From contig NC_092310.1 of assembly GCF_036785885.1 (NCBI RefSeq), positions 3,162,001-3,226,000 of the forward strand: a DNA stretch of 64,000 nucleotides, in the 5' to 3' direction. The notes beneath the pieces are model-generated. The model did no database searches, had not been told where the DNA came from, and saw nothing but the letters and a program-made list of their open reading frames with translations. The DNA is from Coffea arabica (taxonomy: Eukaryota > Streptophyta > Magnoliopsida > Gentianales > Rubiaceae). Made by a program: the position numbers and the translations under genes. Each line of letters starts with the position of its first letter. Position 1 is the stretch's first letter. This document shows positions 1 through 13,381 of the stretch, in pieces.

Positions 1-866
1 TTTCTAGTACAATTCACAATGAGAAAAAAAAAATTACTTTCACTATGTCTTGTTAAATTAAACATTTATGAAGACATGATGACCTCTGTAGAAACCGATA
101 TGTTATCCAATTCATTGGGAAAAAACAAAAGAGAAAAATTGAAAAAAACTATTATAGCTTGTTTTGTTTTAATTAGAGGTATGGAATAATCACGGGATAA
201 TATCATTACAAGTACTGCTAAGTTTTGATTTGGCATATCTTTACCACCTATATATAGAATATGAAACTTCAAGAATAAAGCATTCATAGTTGATAATGGG
301 TTCATCCTATGATATTCAATTATCAAATATTCAAAATTTGTTAATTTTGCAAACAATATATTCGCTTTTATAATATTCATAGGTAAATTATTAGAGCGTG
401 TTCGGATACAAGTTTTTCTTTTCTAGATATTATTTTACTTACGTCATAAATACATTTTCTTGAATAAGTGGAGTCCCTCCACGAAAATTGAATATAAAGT
501 GAGGTGAAGTAATTTCATTTCATGGAAAGAGAGTTGGAGTGGAGATTTGAGACTCCATTGGATGCATTAAAGTGGCTAGAGGTAACGTGGGAATGTTTCT
601 TATTGCTGCAAGCAACACAATCACATGTATGTCACGTTTTAGTCACAAATCGTGACAAAGGATAATTTCCATCTGTTTGACACTTTAAGTCAAACCACTA
701 GGGGTTATGTATAATTTTTAAATCATACTGGAGTTATGCGAGTAAGTGAAAAATCACAGGGACAAAGTATATTTTGCCCACTAGGGGAAGGACCCAATTG
801 ATAAAGGGCACAAAATATTTTTGTCAAAAGTGTAAATTTAGCATTCTCTAACCATGTATTAACTAT
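1..866. other. Intergenic DNA with a MULE-like end fragment
   Basis: No gene is recognisable. About 690-780 resembles one end of the TIR element at 51200-51717: the string AGTATATTTTGCCC at about 767-780 and the preceding text match its right end in the same orientation. No partner end is seen, so this is probably a solo or truncated copy. Confidence 0.4.
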
Positions 867-875
867 TAAAACTTA

Positions 876-1786
876 GGGATAATTTCACAAACCTTCCCTA
901 AGGTTTGCCTTAATATCACGTTACACTTTAGTAGTTTCAAAAATTTCTCTTTCCACCAATTGATTTACATGTGTTATAAAATTGTCAATCCCTACACATT
1001 AAAAATTCATAAAAAGGAAAGATAACAATTTACTTCTATTTGTCTTGTCCTTTATATAAATATTAGAGCAGCAATTAAAACTAAAATAAATCTAATAGGT
1101 AAAAGACAAATTGGGAGAGATACAAGTGCAATAAAGAGAAATTGTGGCAGATAAGTAGTTTTACAACTGTGCAATAACTAATATTTCAACTCTAGGGCAA
1201 TAATGGTAGCAAAAGGATCAGCTTAAAGATGAATTTAATAGAATTTAATATGTCAACTCAAGTTTAGCATCAAAAGGATCAATTTAAAGATGAATTTAAT
1301 AGAATTTATTGTACCAAATCATAACAAGTTTTAATATTAGAAAGTACTGTTATAATTCACCAACATTATTTGTATAAGGAATCGATATTATAGTTACAAT
1401 ACAAAGGCAACAATCAAAATTCAGAGAGCGAAAGAAATCCAAATAAACAATATTTGCTTTTAATGTCCATTTGTTGTGCTTCTGATGTGTTAGGTAATAG
1501 TAGTGTTAAAAATTCCTTATTTTGTATTGCTACAGCTAGAAAAAGTTGCTATTATAAATGACAGTTTTGTTAATTTTTTGTCCTAATCTTTTTTACTTTC
1601 CAAATTCATTTTTTATGCTAATTTTATATAATCAATTAGCAGTTTTCTGTAGGGTAATATTATTAATTTACTATCTATAATAGAGATATCTTGTCAATCT
1701 AATAGGAGATGTAAGAGAGATTTTTGAAATTATGGGGTACTAAGTAACATTAAGAAAACTTTAGGGGAGGTTTGTGAAATTATCCC
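876..1786. mobile_element. Non-autonomous MULE-like element with 9-bp target duplication
   Basis: The left end reads GGGATAATTTCACAAACC and the right end is its reverse complement, with imperfect similarity for about 45 bp. The element is flanked by identical 9-bp repeats TAAAACTTA at 867-875 and 1787-1795. A 9-bp duplication is typical of Mutator-like transposons. The 911-bp interior has no coding capacity that I recognise. It ends 168 bp before the HUB2 start codon, so it lies in the promoter or 5' UTR region. Related copies sit at 13382-15093 and 22680-23478. Confidence 0.85.
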
Positions 1787-1954
1787 TAAAACTTACTTGT
1801 TTGCAATCTTTTTCAGTTTTTTCTCCCCCTTCTTCCCCAGATGTCCACAGTCAAGACACGGAGACTTTCCTCTCTCCAGTAATTTCAATTCTCACAGCAG
1901 GTTGAAAAGCTTTCTGATGTGAAAAGCTTTCAATTCTCAGGAAAATCGTGAAAA

Positions 1955-4900
1955 ATGGAGGATAAGGAGCCCGAAGAACCGCAGAAGAAGCGGCCACGCT
2001 CTGACTCTGATAACTCGAAACGGGTAATAATCTTCATTCGCACTCTATAAATTTCTGTATGGAAAAGAGTAAGAAATAGAGCAAATTTTCTTATTTATTA
2101 TATGCATTTAATTTGGATATTTGAAAAGTGCATATTCAGTTGAGTAGTCTACATGCAAATAATTTTTCTTTTTCGTGCAGTAATTGATTAATATATCTGT
2201 AGTCCAGTTGTACTTCGAAAGTAGGGTTTTTTTTTCATGGCACGCGAAGAATTAAATTGGTCATATCTGCTTGGATGTTTTGATTTGCACTCGGCAATTG
2301 TGAAGAAAGTTGATAAACAGTTTTTTTTGTTTTTTTTTTTCTTTTTGGGACAAAAATGAAGACTTTGGAAAATTCTTTGGTTTATTGATTGGTGTAAGAC
2401 AAGAAATGGTGTAATTGGTGTTGGAATGTGATAACCAGTTGGATTCTACAGACTGGAAAATGTTGCTAACATTATGAGTTATTGACTTGAAGGCATTGGA
2501 TACTTCGCAGATGGAATTTCAGGAGAACTGTATGATAGACAATTATGTGGTTTCAGTACAGCTGTTTTGAAATTTGATTCCAAGGCCGGTGGTCTTGTAA
2601 TAGGATTTGGGGTTCACAGTGTTTTATTCATATGTTCTACCAGCTAGGAGCTGAAAATTAGTCAAAGTTTGAGTCTTTTTGTATATATATATTGAGTTAG
2701 TTGTGGAAATGGCCTTGAAGTTGTTGGTAAAATTTTGTACTCTTTTTTTAGAGAAGATTTGGGGTGGGCTTCAGTAAAAACCATAAGTAACGTTTATTAC
2801 CATACCACATAAACTAAAGGATTAGTGACCTCGACTTTCTGTAGCCTGTACAAGAAGTGAAAAGGGTGTTCTAGTCCAAATACCTTTTAGATATGAATAA
2901 AAATTAATCATGCAGTAATGTCATGGTTTTCTTGTAGACAGCATTTACTTGCTTTTCCATGATCTTGAGACTCGATATTTCCACCAAAAACTCTTTAGAC
3001 ATTGTTTCTGTAAAGAGAAAAAGGGAAAAGTTTTAATCTTTGGTTCTCAATGTCTAAATGCCTGAACAAGTTTTGTTGTTGGGGAGAGAAAGAGGATATT
3101 AAAAACTTACAAGGTTCTGTTGTTTGTTAAGATTGATGCTGCACTTCTCCAGTATCAGAATCAGAGACTTGTTCAGCAATTAGACTTGCAGAAGCAGGAG
3201 TTGCTTGATCTGGAAGTCAAAATGAAAGAGCTGAGAGATAAACAAGCCTCTTATGATTCAGTGTTGATTACAATTAATAGACTCTGGAATCAGGTAACTG
3301 TTTTTCACATGCACTCATATATGATTTGTAGCTCTTTTCTGCACGATATGCATTAATAATGGTTTTCTGGATGTATTTCATGTAGTTAGATGGTGAACTA
3401 ATCCTTCTGGGAGTACGAGCTGGGGCTGGTAAAACAGCTCTGCACAGTTCTGATCAAGTTGATCGATTACAAGGTTGCCTTTACAATATAGAGAAAAAAA
3501 AAAAAAGAAAATGTATTCTTTGCAGCTTTTTTAAACTCATTGAGCAGGGATAAAGCTCTTTTGTAATGCAACTTTGAACTGTGCTTCCACTATTAGGTCC
3601 AATGCCATCATGTCGTGCAGAAGATATTTTTCTTTGCAGGCTACTGCAAACAAATGCAATTGAAAGCACCGGAAGTGATGGAGCTAATGGATATATCAAA
3701 GAAGGCCTAGCTCGGCGTCAGGCTTCTACAAGGGCATTGATGAAATTGTTGGAAGATGCTATTGAAGCTCAGAGAGCTAAAATAGAGAACATATCGCAGG
3801 CTTTTCATGGAAAATCATCTGCAGAAGGTCAGTAGACCTTAATAAATGGTCCATTTAGTTAGAATAATTTCTTTGTACGCTTTATTTTGTCATCTCCTAT
3901 TCCTATTTTTTTAGTCATTTATTCATATCACCATTTTCGGCTATCAGATTTTGTGCTCATACTGGGAAAGATTGATGCTTTAATGAAAGAGGAAGTTGAT
4001 AATCTGCACAAGGTGATGGATATCCTTCATGTGAAGCATAAAGAATATTCTGATGAGATCCAGACCTGTATTGAGAACAACTCAGTTGATCAATCAGAGA
4101 TAAAGAGACTTAATGGTATGTTAAATTTTAGTACACCATTACCTGCTTGTGTGTTTGAAATTACAGACAAAGGTTCTAGTTTCAGCTGATAGATATTTTT
4201 TTTGGGTCAAAGGATCTCTCCTTTTTGTGCTTTTCTTCCACATAATGTAATTTTGGTTATTTCTTTTTGTTATAAAGAAAATGGCAAGCTTGTGAACCTT
4301 ATTTAAGACAGGTGGTGTACTGCATTTTTATAGTTATAGGTCAGTTGTGTATGATGTGGTCATCATCTTTCAGGTGAGCTGGAAGAAAGCATGGCAGAAC
4401 TTGAGGAGAGTAGAAGAAAGCTTGTGAATCTGAGAATGCAGAAAGAGGGGCCTTCTGCAGTACAATCCCCCATATCAGTTGTTGCAAATGGAACTGCATC
4501 TCCTGAAAAACCTGCAGACAGGGCCAAACGTTTACGAGGACTGAAGGATTCGATTGAGGAGACAAAGGTGTTGCTCTCTTTCTCTGTGATTGTGCGTCTC
4601 AGTGAGTTTTTGCCTGTTGTTCCATCTCTGTCTCTGTGTCTCATGTTGTACTTGTATTTTTGCATGGGTTACTTATTAGATATTACATGGTGTAGGTGTC
4701 CTTCTAAGCAAAGCATAATATGATGTAGGTACTTGCAGATGATCGTCTTGCCGAGGTTCAAGAGATGCAGGAAGACAATCTCAGCTTGTTAAAGCAGTTG
4801 CAGGACCTTCAGGTTCTAAATTTGTATTCCCTAAGTTGAAAGTAACCGGTCATATGCTACCAAGCATTTTCAAGACTTCTTGTTTGCAAATCTAATTCGA

Positions 4901-7900
4901 TTTTTAAGTAGCCAAACTGTCTTTTTTGTTGATGAAATTTGTTACTTGATTTTTCTTTGTGCAGAATGAACTGAAGGATGATAAATGTGTGTATTCTTCT
5001 CGTCCTTACACCTTACTGAATGATCAGCTCCAGCACTTGAATTCTGAAGCCGATCGGTACAAAGTGCTTGCAGAGTCAGTGCAGGTCAATGAAATGAATA
5101 ACAGAATTGTTTCGAGAAGTGCTATCCATTTTTGGCATCAAACTTTTTGTATTAACTCTGCAATTGATTAGCAGGCTGAGAGATCTTTGATAATCCGAAG
5201 GGAGAAGGAACTTTCTGTAAAAGCAGAATCTGCGGAGGCTGCAAGAAAGGGGGTTGAGAACTTAGAAGCCAAGATTGAGGAGTTAGAGAATCAACTTCAT
5301 AAGTCGATTGTTGAGAAAAATGAGCTGGAGGTTAAGATGGAAGAAGCTTTGCAGGATACAGGTTGAATCAACTGCGACTTGTACTACTTTCAGTTTTCTG
5401 GTGGTTTTATATCACATTCTCAATAGTCCTGGCTTTTCCAGGTAGAAAAGATGTTAAAGAAGAGTTTCAGATTATGGCTTCTGCTTTATCAAAGGAAATG
5501 GGAATGATGGAAGCTCAATTGAATCGGTGGAAGGAGACAGCCGAAGAGTCCCTTTCCTTGCACGAAGAAGTCCAGTCGCTGAAAGCTTTGGTGGACAGTA
5601 AGGTTTGATTTTGCATATGTGATGGTTTTTTCAAACTAGATGTTCCATTTTACTGTTGCCAAAGGGTAATTTGTTCTTGCCTTCAGCAGAAGCTTAAAGT
5701 TTGATGTTTTCTCTTTAATTTTTTTTTTCCGTTTTAGAACCAAGCATTACTTGGTTAGGCTATTTGCAGTTAATTTTATTTGAAAAAGTTTATGAAGAAG
5801 TTCAAAACACGTGATATATCTATAATTTCGATTTCCTAGAGCAACCCGCATAATGTTGTGGGAATGCCTATTGCTTAACATTTTAAGAGGCAATGGGAAG
5901 TCAAATATAACCACGAATCTCCTTTAGGCTATGTCCATCTCACTGAACATGTAAAATTGACAATGACAATGTTCGAAGCTGTTATGTTCAAATTCACTGT
6001 ATGGAGTGAAATTGCTTTGCTTTCAATTAATAGAGCACCTGGTTTTGCTTCACATAGAAAGTCCTTCAGTGATGGTGCAGCTAATTGTTTATGTTTAGGT
6101 GAATTTTAGCTTTTCAATTCAGAAGATTGAGTTAGAGGCTTGGTTCTGTTTGTAGCTTACCTTGCATGTTTCTAGGTAGTGACACTTGTTCTTTCCTTCT
6201 CAAGACCATCAACTTGGTTAAGATCCATGCTGGATTTGATTTTGAGATATGACATTGTTATCTCAGGCAGCATACATTTATTTAAATTTGTTGTGTTGTT
6301 GCTCCTTTGTGTGGACATGCGGTATCTTTGCTTTTCAGTTGTGGATATTTTGGAATTTTTGGTTGTTTTACCTTCTTTTAATTTGTAGACTACTGAAGAG
6401 AAAGACTTGGCTGATAGATGTGCACATCAAATGGGAGTGATCAAGTCTTTGAAGGCATACGTAAGTCTGTGGATGTTTATATGATCTGCACATCTACCAC
6501 ATTTAAGCAGTGTGCTTGCTTCTTTATAAGAATGCAGATACTGAAAATTTGGATGAATGATATTGACCTATGAATATGAAACCTTCGCAGATTGAGAAGA
6601 TGCAGAAGGAAAAAGAAGAGCTACAAATATTTGTGGACATGCTTGGTCAGCAAATATATGACAATAGGTGAACCATTATATGTTGCTTTTGTGGATTTGT
6701 TAGATAAGCATTTCAATCATTTCTTGGCACAAGCAAATTTGATGAGCCAACTCCCAGTGCTCATCCTTGAAAGTGCGCATATTTTAAATGCAGAGTATGA
6801 TTTGGTGTATATTGAACTTTGGAATGCTGATTACAGTACTCTATTGCAAGAGGAGGTGTTGAAGAATGAACCAATTTTTCTTGTTTGTTACAGTTGAATT
6901 CTGAGCACTCTTTTTCTCTGAAAATATAAGATCATGAGGGCTGAATCGTCAATATTGCGTGTGAAAGGCTCTTTCCCTTTTTTACTGATTTTTTAAAACT
7001 TAGTAATGGGTATTGTAGAGTTATCAGGTGAATAAAAAGCTTGGAGCCTTGGAATGATTTTAGAAGTATAATATGTTGAGTGGGGTTTCGGTGGTATGTA
7101 TGCAGTGGTTTAGGTGGTAGAAATCTTTCTAAGTAAATGAAAAACGAAAAAATACAATTGCACATGGAGTCAATCAATTGCTACACTAATTGGGATGCAC
7201 GCCCCTCTATTTTATACTGATCTACTCTATGCAAAAGCTTGAAAGTTAAAGTGGTTGGACCTTTGAAGTTGGGTGACTTAGCAAAAGATCAGCTTGTATT
7301 TCACAAAAGATGATGCTAATGCAAGATAAACTCTGTTCAAAACACCAGAATCAACTCTCATATGTAAAACCTTTGGATGAAGCCTTTACTCAGCAAGTTG
7401 TCACACCTTTTGCATGAGAACAGACCTCAGGGTCTTGGGATGGTAGGCACCTCTATTGTATACTGATTTACTATATGCAAAACCTTGAAAATTAATGTGG
7501 TAGGACCTTTGAAGTCAGGTGTCTTCACAAATGATCAGCTTTTGTTTCACAAAAGGTGATGCTAATGTAAGTTAAACTCTGGGCAAGATGCCGGTACCAT
7601 CTCTCTACGTAAAACCTTTAAATGGCATCTTACATAGCCAGATTGTAGCAAGCCTTGCATGAGAACAGACTTCAGTATCTTTGATGTTTCTTCTGCTCTC
7701 GTCATGCACGCATTTCCTTTTCCTTCAAGTTTGTAGGACATTAAAAACTGTTTATACTATGATATTTATGGAAGTAATAAGGGGTGGTTTGCAGAGATGG
7801 GTTCATGGTTTTCACTTTCTGTGGTTTGTAACTTGAGCTCATTGTTTAAATTATCCAAATAGCTTGTATTCTTGATGTAGCTGTAGTTTTTATTAAAAAA

Positions 7901-10900
7901 AAAAAAAGAATTGGCAAATGTTAATTGCACTCCACTTTTTTATAATGGCACTCCCACTATCATTTGTATCAATGTGGTTTGAATTGTTGTGCGACCTGGT
8001 CATGGTTGTTTTAGAATGTTATACAGGCTAATCTGCAGCTTAAAGTTTCTTGAAAGCCAAAAAAAAAAGCATTCTTTCTTTCTAATTCATGTTGTATGCA
8101 TCTTGACAAAGTTGTCTAGATGTTTCAAACCCTTTGCAAGTCACATATAATGGAAATGATGGAACCCTATTTGGAAACTGGTATATTTTGGAAAAAGTTG
8201 CTCAAGTGAATTCAACTTTCATTGTTCATGATCTAGTTGAGATTGGGATTGCCTGACTTTCCAGTTGAAGTTTACAGGTCACACAATATTGAGCTAGGTG
8301 CAGACCTTCAGGTTCTTGCTGCCATTTTTTTTCTAGTTTTTTGTGGTTGGATATGTCAATGGTTGCATTTTGTTATGCCTGATGTCTTGAGTTGTCTTTT
8401 TGTGAAAATATACTTCTCAACTTTGAAGATTGTTTTATTATTCCCACCTTTGCTGGAAAGGAATCTAGAAATACACTTCTGCAAGTGGCAAATAGGATGA
8501 TCCACTGATTGGCTGAAGAGGAAGTATAATGTTTTGGCAGAGATTGGAATCTGCTTTAACCTTTTTTTTGTTTGGTAGGGTTGGGTGGGAAACTATCGAT
8601 TAACTGAACATCAATGGGATGAGCCTATTTTTATCCTATGTCCTTTCCCCGTGTCTTGTGCATGCTATATCCAGTTTCAGAAACAAATATTGAAGGGCCT
8701 TGAATGAATGTTATGTGTTAATATTTCAACGTGAAATCCTTACCGTCAGAGCACCATCTACAGCCTGTGTCAACATTAAAGTCTGGAAAGCTGTAGAGGA
8801 CATGCACTCCCCATTTTAAATATGTTCACGAATTTCAGAGTGCTGTATTTCTTAATTCTGGGATTGTTTGTTTTTTTTAATAATATTGCAGATCTTAATT
8901 CAATTTTAAGCATATCCTCATTTGGTGCTTGTTGGGTTCTATCTGCAACTAAATACTAATACATTCGTTAATTTGATGGGCTTTGACTTCACCAAATTTT
9001 GTTTATTTATGCCAGAGATGTGAAGGAAATTAAAGAGTCGGAGCAAAGAGCGCATGCTCAAGCTAAAATTTTGAGAAATACTTTAGATGAACACGGCCTT
9101 GAATTGAGAGTGAAGGCTGCTAAGGAAGCTGAGGCAGCTTGTGAGGAAAGGCTTGCCGCTGCTGAAGCCGAGAAAGCTTCTTTGAGGGATGAAGTAGATG
9201 CCTGTGACAGGTCATTCTTCTTGTCATGTTGAATTCTTGGGCACCCTTACTTCTTGATCTTCTTGGTGCTGCTTTTTGTTGGTTTATCTTCGCTGCTGTA
9301 TTCTCAATCTGTCTTTAAGAATCAGAATCTATTAAATATTGAATCCTTGCTGTTCATGCAACGCTTTTCCTAAGCAATCTTGTACCTTAGGTATATGTAT
9401 CAAAAACTTTGTCTAGAGCATTGAAGTGGGCATCATGTCTGCCACTTCTACAAGCAGCTTATTATGTGTCAAAGAAGATGGGAACTGATTTAATGATTTG
9501 AAAGTTACCTCTATTTTACTGTTACCAGGGCAGGAACAGGTATTGGAAGTTAGTGATGAAAAATTGGAGCTTTACATGCTGAAGCAAGGAATTTTACAAT
9601 GTTAGGGTTTTATGGCATGTTTATGGAACAGGTTTAGAGTTATGGAGCATATATGAATGTCAAACATGTATGTTTTACATATTTTCCAGATTCCCATAGC
9701 TTTCCTGAACTTGGTTATCGTCAATGGCTACCAATCTTGTGTGTGGTGATGATGTTTCCGTGGGGATTTGGTGTATTGCTACAGCTGTATCAGAAAAGCC
9801 CAGTTGCATGAACAGACTAATGCAGTTTTACTTTGCCACAGGGATGTTTTAAAGCTTCAAGAGGCTATCAAACTAAAAGAAGCTGAGGCAGAAGCATATA
9901 TTTCTGAAATTGAGGTATTTACTTACACTTGGACCCTGAGAGATATTTCAGGTAATCTTCTTTATTGCCATGGACATTTCTTGTAAGATCTTGTTTGACC
10001 ATATATTTCTGATTTACTTTTATGTTCAGACTATTGGTCAAGCATATGAAGATATGCAGATGCAGAACCAGCGTCTCTTACAGCAGGTGACTGAAAGGGA
10101 TGATTACAATATTAAGGTCTGTCTTTAAGTACCTTCTCCGGGTTTCTGTTTTTAATCTCCTTGTGCCATCTAGGTGAAGTAGCAGGACTGATTCTTGGTT
10201 TTTGTTTTGCAGCTGGTATCTGAGAGCGTGAACGCAAAGCAGGCACACAATTTGTTATTGTCTGAGAAGCAAGCATTAAGCAAGCAACTTCATCGAGCTA
10301 ACGCAATGCTGGACTCTCTGAAATTGAGAATTTCTCAATGTGAAGAGCAGGTGGGATTTCTTTTGGGTAGTTCAATTTGATCGATAATTCTCCTTTTACA
10401 GAGATGGAAATTTGCAGGTCAAAGTTCATCTGATGGAAGCTTCAAGGTACATAGAAGAAGATAGACAGCTTGCAGCAGACCTAGAAACTTCAAAAAGGGA
10501 ACTAGTGGATGCTGAGAAGGAAGTTAAATGGCTGAAATCTGCTGTTGCATCATCTGAAAAGGAAAATGAGCAGATTGAACGAAAGAAGGCTGAACTTCTA
10601 TTGGAATTGGAGAGTGAGAGGTGATTTTTTAAGTGAAGGCTTTTTTTTTTTTGAGTGCATTTAATACTAGATCTTCTCCCTCAAAACTCTTTCTCCTTAA
10701 CACTCAGGGAAAATTTGATGTACCTTAAAAACTCTTTACTAAAAACAAATACAGGCATGAAGTTGCAATACTGGGACAGAGTGACTTGATATAATTGCAT
10801 AGCATTCTTGCAACAAAATAGAATTAATGTATCACTTATCAAGCAGAAATGACATAATTTTTCACCTTAACTACATTATTGATAGAAACTACCATGAAAT

Positions 10901-11916
10901 TCTTGAGTTTTGGTTGCCAATCGCATATGCAAAATTGATGGTTCCTAGCTTAGTGGACAATCTGTTGAGAAGAGGTTTCCTTAGCTTATTAATCATGTTA
11001 CATGCTTGCCCAAACTTGTCTTGACTTATTGCAGTGTCCTTGGAACTGTGTAATGCTTATGGGAACTGCATAACGTGGGAGACTGCTGCTTTATCGTGCT
11101 ATATTCAACTAGCTGGGTTTTGTCACGGATTGAGATTATATGCCATTGGTTGATTATATTCATGGTCATGCTTTTAACAATGTTGTTGGCCTTGAATAAC
11201 AGTTTACAAGGAGGAGACTGTCATGCAGCAAGCTCAATTTTTCTTGGATTTAGATACAAGTTTACTACAATATTTCACTCGTGCTTGTAGAATCTTACTG
11301 CTTTTGCAATTGTTTCTGTTTATGATGTGACAAGTCTTTCATGCATCTATGTACAATTTCGTTAGGTGTTGTGTATGTTTAGTCTGACTAACACTTTATG
11401 AGAGCAGAGAAGCAAGGAAGAAGATTCAGGAAGAGATTGCCACATGGAACAAATCTATCGATGAGATGACTTCTGAGAATGAGGAAGCTGAAATTCTGAG
11501 ACTTCAGGACGAAATTAAGGAGTGCAAAGCTATTCTCAAGTGCGGGGTGTGTTTTGATCGTCCTAAGGAGGTTTGTGCACATGACATCTTTGGATCAAAG
11601 CTGTTCCTCATAATTCTGTTGAAATTTGTCCTCTCTGCAATAATTGTGCTCCTCTGGTATTTTTGGGAGCTATGTAGTTACTCCCATGAATTTGTTTCTA
11701 CGAGACATTGTCCCTGAGGCACTATAGATTTGGTGAATTCTTCAGCTAAGTAGTGCCCATAACCTGGTTTCCGTTTCATGGCAGGTTCTTATTGCCAAGT
11801 GTTATCATCTATTTTGCAATCCATGCATCCAAAGAAATCTAGAGATCCGCCATCGAAAGTGTCCAGCTTGTGGAATGGCATTTGGGCAAAGCGATGTTAA
11901 ATTTGTAAAGATTTGA
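1955..11916 (+). CDS. HUB2: HUB2-like RING E3 ligase for histone H2B monoubiquitination (19 exons)
   Basis: Predicted exons: 1955-2023, 3132-3293, 3386-3473, 3597-3827, 3948-4115, 4374-4567, 4729-4812, 4965-5084, 5175-5361, 5442-5602, 6389-6460, 6591-6667, 9016-9210, 9842-9914, 10030-10116, 10213-10350, 10418-10620, 11408-11570, 11785-11916. All junctions are GT-AG and phases agree, giving about 867 residues, close to the roughly 900 of Arabidopsis HUB2. The N-terminus is basic (QKKRPR). Most of the protein is coiled coil. The last two exons carry a C3HC4 RING: CGVC, then CYHLFCNPC, then CPAC. The segments KCGVCFDRPKE and ERDDYNIKLVSESV favour HUB2 over HUB1. Known role: nuclear, acts with HUB1 and an E2 of the UBC1/2 class to monoubiquitinate H2B at transcribed genes, affecting flowering, dormancy and defence. 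No lesion is seen, so it should be functional. Exon 1 is short and is the least certain. Confidence 0.93.
7190..7680. repeat. Diverged tandem duplication (about 245 bp x 2) in HUB2 intron 12
   Basis: Unit 1 (about 7190-7435) and unit 2 (about 7436-7680) share long collinear stretches. Examples are CTCTATT.TATACTGAT.TACT, GGACCTTTGAAGT and GCATGAGAACAGAC. They lie in the 2.35-kb intron 12 (6668-9015), the largest in the gene. No coding potential is seen. Divergence suggests an old duplication. Confidence 0.8.
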
Positions 11917-13372
11917 AGGCACGTAGTTAAGATGTCTAAAATAGAACTCAGTTTTCAAGTGGAAACCTTGAGATAATATGTAATTTTGTGGAGGACTGCA
12001 TCCCCAGGAGAAGCTATTTAGATTACAGAAACTCTCGGTCTAAATTCTCTCCCTCTCTCTCTCTCTCGGTTTTTTCTTTTCTGCTTTTAAATGCCCTAGA
12101 TGCAGCGTTCCTTTGAAGAGTGCTTTTAGGTGGAATTATCTGCTGTTGGGGATGCTTTGCTTTGTTTCTCTCTGTGGTAAGTCCTTTTCCTTTTGGCTCA
12201 AGAAGCCTTTGTCAGCTGTTATTTAATCAACTCTGACTCGTTGATATTTTTAGGAAGTGGATAAGGTTTAGGGATTGACTGAAACAATTGTATAAAGATA
12301 ACCTGTCGCTCTACAGTCTCGAAAATATCAACAGGTCTTGGCAAGGTTGGGGGACCAAGACAGGGATGGGAGCAAGGAGGATGGTGAGAAATGGTCAAGT
12401 AGCCTTTACGTTTTTCCCTTGCAAGTAAACGGGAGGATAAATAAATTAGTGCACACTTTTAAACAAGAAAAATTATGCTTAAGCTACACCAATCAGCAAT
12501 GGCATATGGTTTGCAGGGGTACTCAAAAACCTTTGACCTCGTGGAAGCACTATGAAAGGTTGATCTACACATAATTAACACACACAAACATGGAGGTGTG
12601 CGTGGGGGGCAACAATTACCTATTTTCGCATGATGACAAACTTGATTGAAGAGTCTTTAAGTTACTCCTTGACCAAACCAATAAATAGTACTAATGTACT
12701 ATTTTGTAAGAGGTCATTCCATTTACTTCTTTTTTTTCTTTTTGCTTTTTCCTACTAATAATTTAAAATGTAATTCCTCCTAACACTACTTTTTAATAGA
12801 GTTGTAAATGAATTGAATCGAATTGAATCGAATTGAACTTTTTCACAGTTTGAGCTCGATTCGAAATTTTGATTTTAAACTTGAATTTCAACTTGAATCC
12901 TATACAAGTTTAAACTTTAAGCTCGTGCTCGATTTGATTTAATATTCGATAGGTTGAAGCTAGAAAATTTATTTAATTCTTCACTTTTGATATTAAATCA
13001 TCACTAATGCATATATAATATCTATATAATAAAATAATAAGTATATGATTTTATATAAAATTATTAACAAATATTTTAAATAAAAATATTAAAATTTATT
13101 CGAATCGAATTAAGTCTTAATGAGTTGAATTTTTACGAGTTTGAACTCGATTCGATACTATAAATCAATCCTAATTCCTATTTAAATTCGAATTCGAGTT
13201 CCTTAAAAATCAAACTCGAATCTATTTCTTAATAAATGGAATCCGAACTATTCATATAGATTTGACTAGATCAATAGATTCTCTGACATTTGCTTTGAAT
13301 TTTTTTCACTCCAGATGCAGTTTGAAACCTCAACTACTGGTTCTACTTTTTTATTTCTTGTACTCCTAATGA
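11917..13372. other. HUB2 3' region and intergenic DNA
   Basis: This begins with the HUB2 3' UTR, which includes a CT microsatellite at 12047-12067. The rest is intergenic with no recognisable gene. From about 12797 it becomes a repeat rich in GAATCGAATT-like strings. Confidence 0.6.
12797..13215. repeat. Possible old hAT-like element rich in TTCGA motifs
   Basis: The left end GAGTTGTAAATGAATTGAAT resembles the end of the hAT-like element at 25191 (GAGCTGTAAATGAACCGAA). The body is dense in CTCGATTCGA and GAATTCGA strings. I could not fix a matching right end or target duplication. Confidence 0.35.
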
Positions 13373-13381
13373 TTAAAAAAA

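Noticed and set aside
6179..6440. Overlapping hydrophobic ORFs in HUB2 intron 10
   Set aside because: They lie within an intron and the end of exon 11 read in other frames; T-rich introns commonly give such ORFs.
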